From positions 2,888,548 to 2,952,547 of the forward strand of contig OY282370.1 of the NCBI GenBank assembly GCA_958295745.1: 64,000 nucleotides of DNA, in the 5' to 3' direction. Positions 61,626 to 64,000 of this stretch are shown here, in pieces (within the stretch, counting starts at the first letter, position 1; every line of letters begins with the position of its first letter). This DNA comes from an uncultured Acidimicrobiia bacterium. Its GTDB lineage: Bacteria > Actinomycetota > Acidimicrobiia > Spongiisociales > Spongiisociaceae. A program made the translations under genes and the position numbers. Under the pieces are notes generated by a model, which saw only the letters and a program-made list of their open reading frames with translations, was not told the DNA's origin and did not search any database.

Positions 61626-63392
61626 ATGACTGAAAGGGACCTGACCGAGGCAACCTCGGCGCTTCAGGACTGGGAGCAGGAGGAGGAAGGCCGTCGGCAG
61701 GAGGCGATCCACAACCGGAAAGCCTTCGAAGGCCTCCAGGTCGATCCCGACATCGAGTTCTATCCAGAGGTGGCCGACCGTTCGCCCGGTGATAAGAACA
61801 TCGTCCGGTTCGGGTTCGACATGCACCCACAGGTAACGTTCTGGTCCGCCGGATTCCTTACAGTCTTCATCGCCCTGTCGCTGATCTTCTCCGACGCCAC
61901 GAGCGGGATATTCGGCGCCATTCTGAGTTTCATAAACGAAAGCTTGGGTTGGCTGTACGTCCTCGACTTCAACATCTTTTTGGTCTTGGGCATCTATTTC
62001 GCCATGAGCAGATATGGAAAGATCCGCTTAGGCGGCCCCATGGCCCGGCCGGAGTTCTCGACCGGCGCCTGGTACGCGATGTTGATATCGGCCGGTATCG
62101 GCATCGGGTTGATGTTCTGGGGGGTCGCCGAGCCGATCTTCCACCTCAGCTCGCCTCCGCCCGTGTTCGGCGCAGAGCCGGCGACGGGAGAGGCCGCGAA
62201 GGCGGCGATCGCGACGACCTATCTGCACTGGGGATTCCATGCTTGGGCTCTCTACGGGCTCGTCGCCCTTGCGCTGGGGTTCTTCGCGTACAACCGGGGC
62301 TTGCCCCTTACCTTCCGGTCTATCTTCTACCCGATCCTCGGGCCGAAGATCTACGGCGGTTGGGGCAACGCCATCGACACATTGACCGTCGTGGCGACCC
62401 TGTTCGGGCTGGCGACTTCGCTGGGGTTCGGCGCCGGCCAGGCCGCAGCCGGATTGAACAGACTGTTCGGTTGGCCGTCGGACACCTGGTTCCAGATCGT
62501 GCTGATCGCCTGCATCACGGGTCTGGCCACCATCTCGGTGGTCGCCGGATTGGATGCCGGTGTGAAGCGGCTGAGCCAGCTCAACATCTACCTGGCCGGG
62601 GCGTTCCTGCTATTCGTAGCGATAGTCGGACCGACCCTGTTCATACTCTCGCTGTTCACCCAGAGTCTGGGCCACTACATAAGCATCCTGCCCGAGTTCG
62701 GCTTCTGGAACGAGGCTTTCACGGGCACCAATTGGCAAGCGAGTTGGACCATCTTCTACTGGGGATGGTGGATCTCATGGTCGCCGTTCGTAGGGATGTT
62801 CGTAGCCCGGATATCGAAGGGCCGCACCGTTCGGGAGCTGCTCTTGGGCATCATCTTCCTGCCTTCGGTGCTGTGCTTCCTCTGGTTCTCGGTCTTCGGC
62901 GGATCGGCTATCCGCCTGCAGCTCACCGGAGCCAGGGATGTGGCGACGGCCGTCAACGAAAACGTGGCGACAGCCCTCTTCGACATGCTGGAGGCCTTCC
63001 CGCTGACCGGCTTCGTCTCCTTGGTCGGCGTGTTCCTGCTGGTCTCGTTCTTCGTGACCTCCTCGGACTCCGGCTCTCTGGTGGTGGACCATCTGACTTC
63101 GGGAGGCAAGCTCGACTCGCCCAAACCCCAGCGGGTGTTCTGGGCGGTCATGGAAGGGACGGTCGCCATCGTCCTGCTGCTCGGCGGCGGCCTGTCGGCC
63201 CTGCAGACTGCGGCGGTCGCAACCGGACTTCCGTTCGCCATCATCCTGCTCATAATGTGTTGGAGCCTCAAGAAGGCCTTCGACGAAGAGCTGGACCTGT
63301 TGGAGAGTCACTACGACGAGGCGATCTTCCGCTCCCGCCACAAGGGGCTCCTCACCAAACTGGGGCTGTCCCGTGACCAGGAGGAGGTGTGA
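61626..63392 (+). CDS. BCCT-family betaine/choline/carnitine transporter
   Basis: A 588-aa secondary transporter with 12 membrane segments. The family signature WGWWISWSPFVGMFVARISKGRTVRE contains the aromatic substrate-binding box, supported by GIGLMFWGVAEPIFH and SFFVTSSDSGSLVVDHLTS. A 75-residue acidic N-terminus and a charged C-terminal tail (DQEEV) may serve osmosensing, as in BetP, by inference. ATG 61626 with GGAAGCGCC upstream. The next gene starts two bases after its stop. Confidence 0.93.
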   Translation: MTERDLTEATSALQDWEQEEEGRRQEAIHNRKAFEGLQVDPDIEFYPEVADRSPGDKNIVRFGFDMHPQVTFWSAGFLTVFIALSLIFSDATSGIFGAILSFINESLGWLYVLDFNIFLVLGIYFAMSRYGKIRLGGPMARPEFSTGAWYAMLISAGIGIGLMFWGVAEPIFHLSSPPPVFGAEPATGEAAKAAIATTYLHWGFHAWALYGLVALALGFFAYNRGLPLTFRSIFYPILGPKIYGGWGNAIDTLTVVATLFGLATSLGFGAGQAAAGLNRLFGWPSDTWFQIVLIACITGLATISVVAGLDAGVKRLSQLNIYLAGAFLLFVAIVGPTLFILSLFTQSLGHYISILPEFGFWNEAFTGTNWQASWTIFYWGWWISWSPFVGMFVARISKGRTVRELLLGIIFLPSVLCFLWFSVFGGSAIRLQLTGARDVATAVNENVATALFDMLEAFPLTGFVSLVGVFLLVSFFVTSSDSGSLVVDHLTSGGKLDSPKPQRVFWAVMEGTVAIVLLLGGGLSALQTAAVATGLPFAIILLIMCWSLKKAFDEELDLLESHYDEAIFRSRHKGLLTKLGLSRDQEEV

Positions 63393-63394
63393 GG

Positions 63395-64000
63395 ATGACC
63401 TACAAGGCATACAAGACGGACCACACGGTCCTGGGCGCCACCGGAACGAAGTTGGCGGGCTTGGCGGCCGCGCTGATGTTGGTGCTGGCGGCCTGCGGGG
63501 GGGACGTGGACTCCGGAGAGGTAAAGATGGCCCGGGCGGACTGGGGCAGCGGCCACATGCAGGCCGCCATCTACGCCCAGCTCATCGGTGAGCTCGGATA
63601 CGAGGTGACCGACCCGGCCGAGAACACCCTCGACCCCAACGGGTTCTACCCCGCCCTGGCCAGCGGTCAATACGACCTGTGGGCCAACGGCTGGTTCCCG
63701 CTCCACGACATCTACCTCAAAGGTGAGCTGGTCACCGGACAGGCGACCGACCTGCCGATCGAACCGGTTGGCTGGCAGGTGGCGTCCGGAGCCCTCCAGG
63801 GGTACATGGTCGACATGGCCACGTCGGAACGGCTGGGGATCACCACCATGGCCGATGTGATCGCAAACGCCGGAGCATTCGACATGGACGGTGACGGACG
63901 CGCCGACCTGATCGGATGCAACAAGGGATGGGGTTGCAACACCGTCATAGACCAGCACATCTCCGAGTTCGGCTGGGGCGGCAGCGTGGAGCAGGTGGTA
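63395..64000 (+). CDS. OpuAC/ProX-like betaine-binding lipoprotein, 3' end outside window
   Basis: The first 202 residues are visible. A signal peptide ends in lipobox LAAC (Cys34), followed by a compatible-solute-binding domain: MARADWGSGHMQAAIYAQLI, DLWANGWFPLHD (near 95-106), ALQGYMVDMATSERLGI and a DMDGDGRADLIGCNKGWGCN segment. The same WANGWFPLHD and DxDGDGRADLIGCN blocks occur in the channel fusion encoded on the other strand. ATG 63395 is two bases after the BCCT stop, with GGAGGTGTGAGG upstream. Possibly the start of an ABC importer continuing beyond the window, or a ligand-presenting protein. Confidence 0.88.
   Translation, partial: MTYKAYKTDHTVLGATGTKLAGLAAALMLVLAACGGDVDSGEVKMARADWGSGHMQAAIYAQLIGELGYEVTDPAENTLDPNGFYPALASGQYDLWANGWFPLHDIYLKGELVTGQATDLPIEPVGWQVASGALQGYMVDMATSERLGITTMADVIANAGAFDMDGDGRADLIGCNKGWGCNTVIDQHISEFGWGGSVEQVV

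Overview
The window looks like a chromosome segment of an uncultured high-GC actinobacterium, most likely Acidimicrobiia-like. This is inferred from the gene order xerD-(dksA/traR)-scpA-scpB-rluB-aroA-cmk-ispH-der, polA followed by rpsA, coaE and uvrB, an F420-type LLM oxidoreductase, heavy G/C third-position use, frequent GTG/TTG starts and 4-base ATGA/GTGA stop-start overlaps. No rRNA, CRISPR array, transposase or phage structural gene was seen.

Region by region. (1) 1-6.7 kb: a low-GC, foreign-looking island. It carries a PLD-nuclease/SF2-helicase fusion cut by the window edge, a 73-aa protein, a DndD/Rad50-like ATPase and a 158-aa unknown protein. These face an N6-adenine DNA methyltransferase whose stop codon overlaps the last gene of the island. 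This is a plausible anti-phage or modification system that I cannot assign to a named type. (2) 6.8-15.5 kb: a housekeeping operon (xerD to cmk, ispH opposed, der) and tRNA-Pro(GGG). (3) 15.7-17.3 kb: a wrecked locus. An aldehyde dehydrogenase gene keeps only its two ends. Between them sits a decayed yidC fragment followed by an intact chimeric ORF (Jag N-domain, one membrane segment, Pro/Thr repeats, Excalibur-like C-terminus). (4) 17.4-22.2 kb: aminotransferase-glutamine amidotransferase fusion, a second aminotransferase and a glutamine-synthetase-like ligase, probably gamma-glutamyl amine catabolism. (5) 22.3-34.4 kb: thioesterase, xpt, nth, a MATE and an MFS transporter, ccdA, a coiled-coil membrane protein, then trpE-ygfZ-trpC-trpF-trpB-trpA and tRNA-Leu(CAA). 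(6) 34.6-47.7 kb: polA, two tandem AT-rich modules wedged between polA and rpsA, then rpsA, coaE, uvrB and an LLM oxidoreductase. (7) 48.3-54.6 kb: a minus-strand sugar-uptake operon (binding protein, two permeases, Gfo/Idh/MocA dehydrogenase, bicupin, ROK kinase). (8) 54.9-64 kb: uvrA with a probable LexA box, a small protein, a methyltransferase, and an osmolyte locus.

The strongest candidates for undescribed biology are four. First, at 59.3-61.3 kb, a secreted betaine-binding-like (OpuAC) domain is fused to a GluR0-type ligand-gated channel with a TVGYGD potassium filter. It is divergent from a BCCT betaine/choline-family transporter and a second OpuAC lipoprotein, which suggests an osmolyte-gated potassium channel. 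Second, the polA-rpsA junction contains a repeated unit made of the polA 3' end, a short coupled leader peptide and an AT-rich polytopic membrane protein, with an antisense nitrilase remnant. Third, the yidC-jag debris inside an aldehyde dehydrogenase gene has left what looks like a newly formed chimeric gene. Fourth, the defence-like island at the left edge.

Coordinates of starts were chosen from protein similarity remembered from the families, stop-start overlaps and Shine-Dalgarno spacing. No database search was run, so family names rest on motifs visible in the translations.
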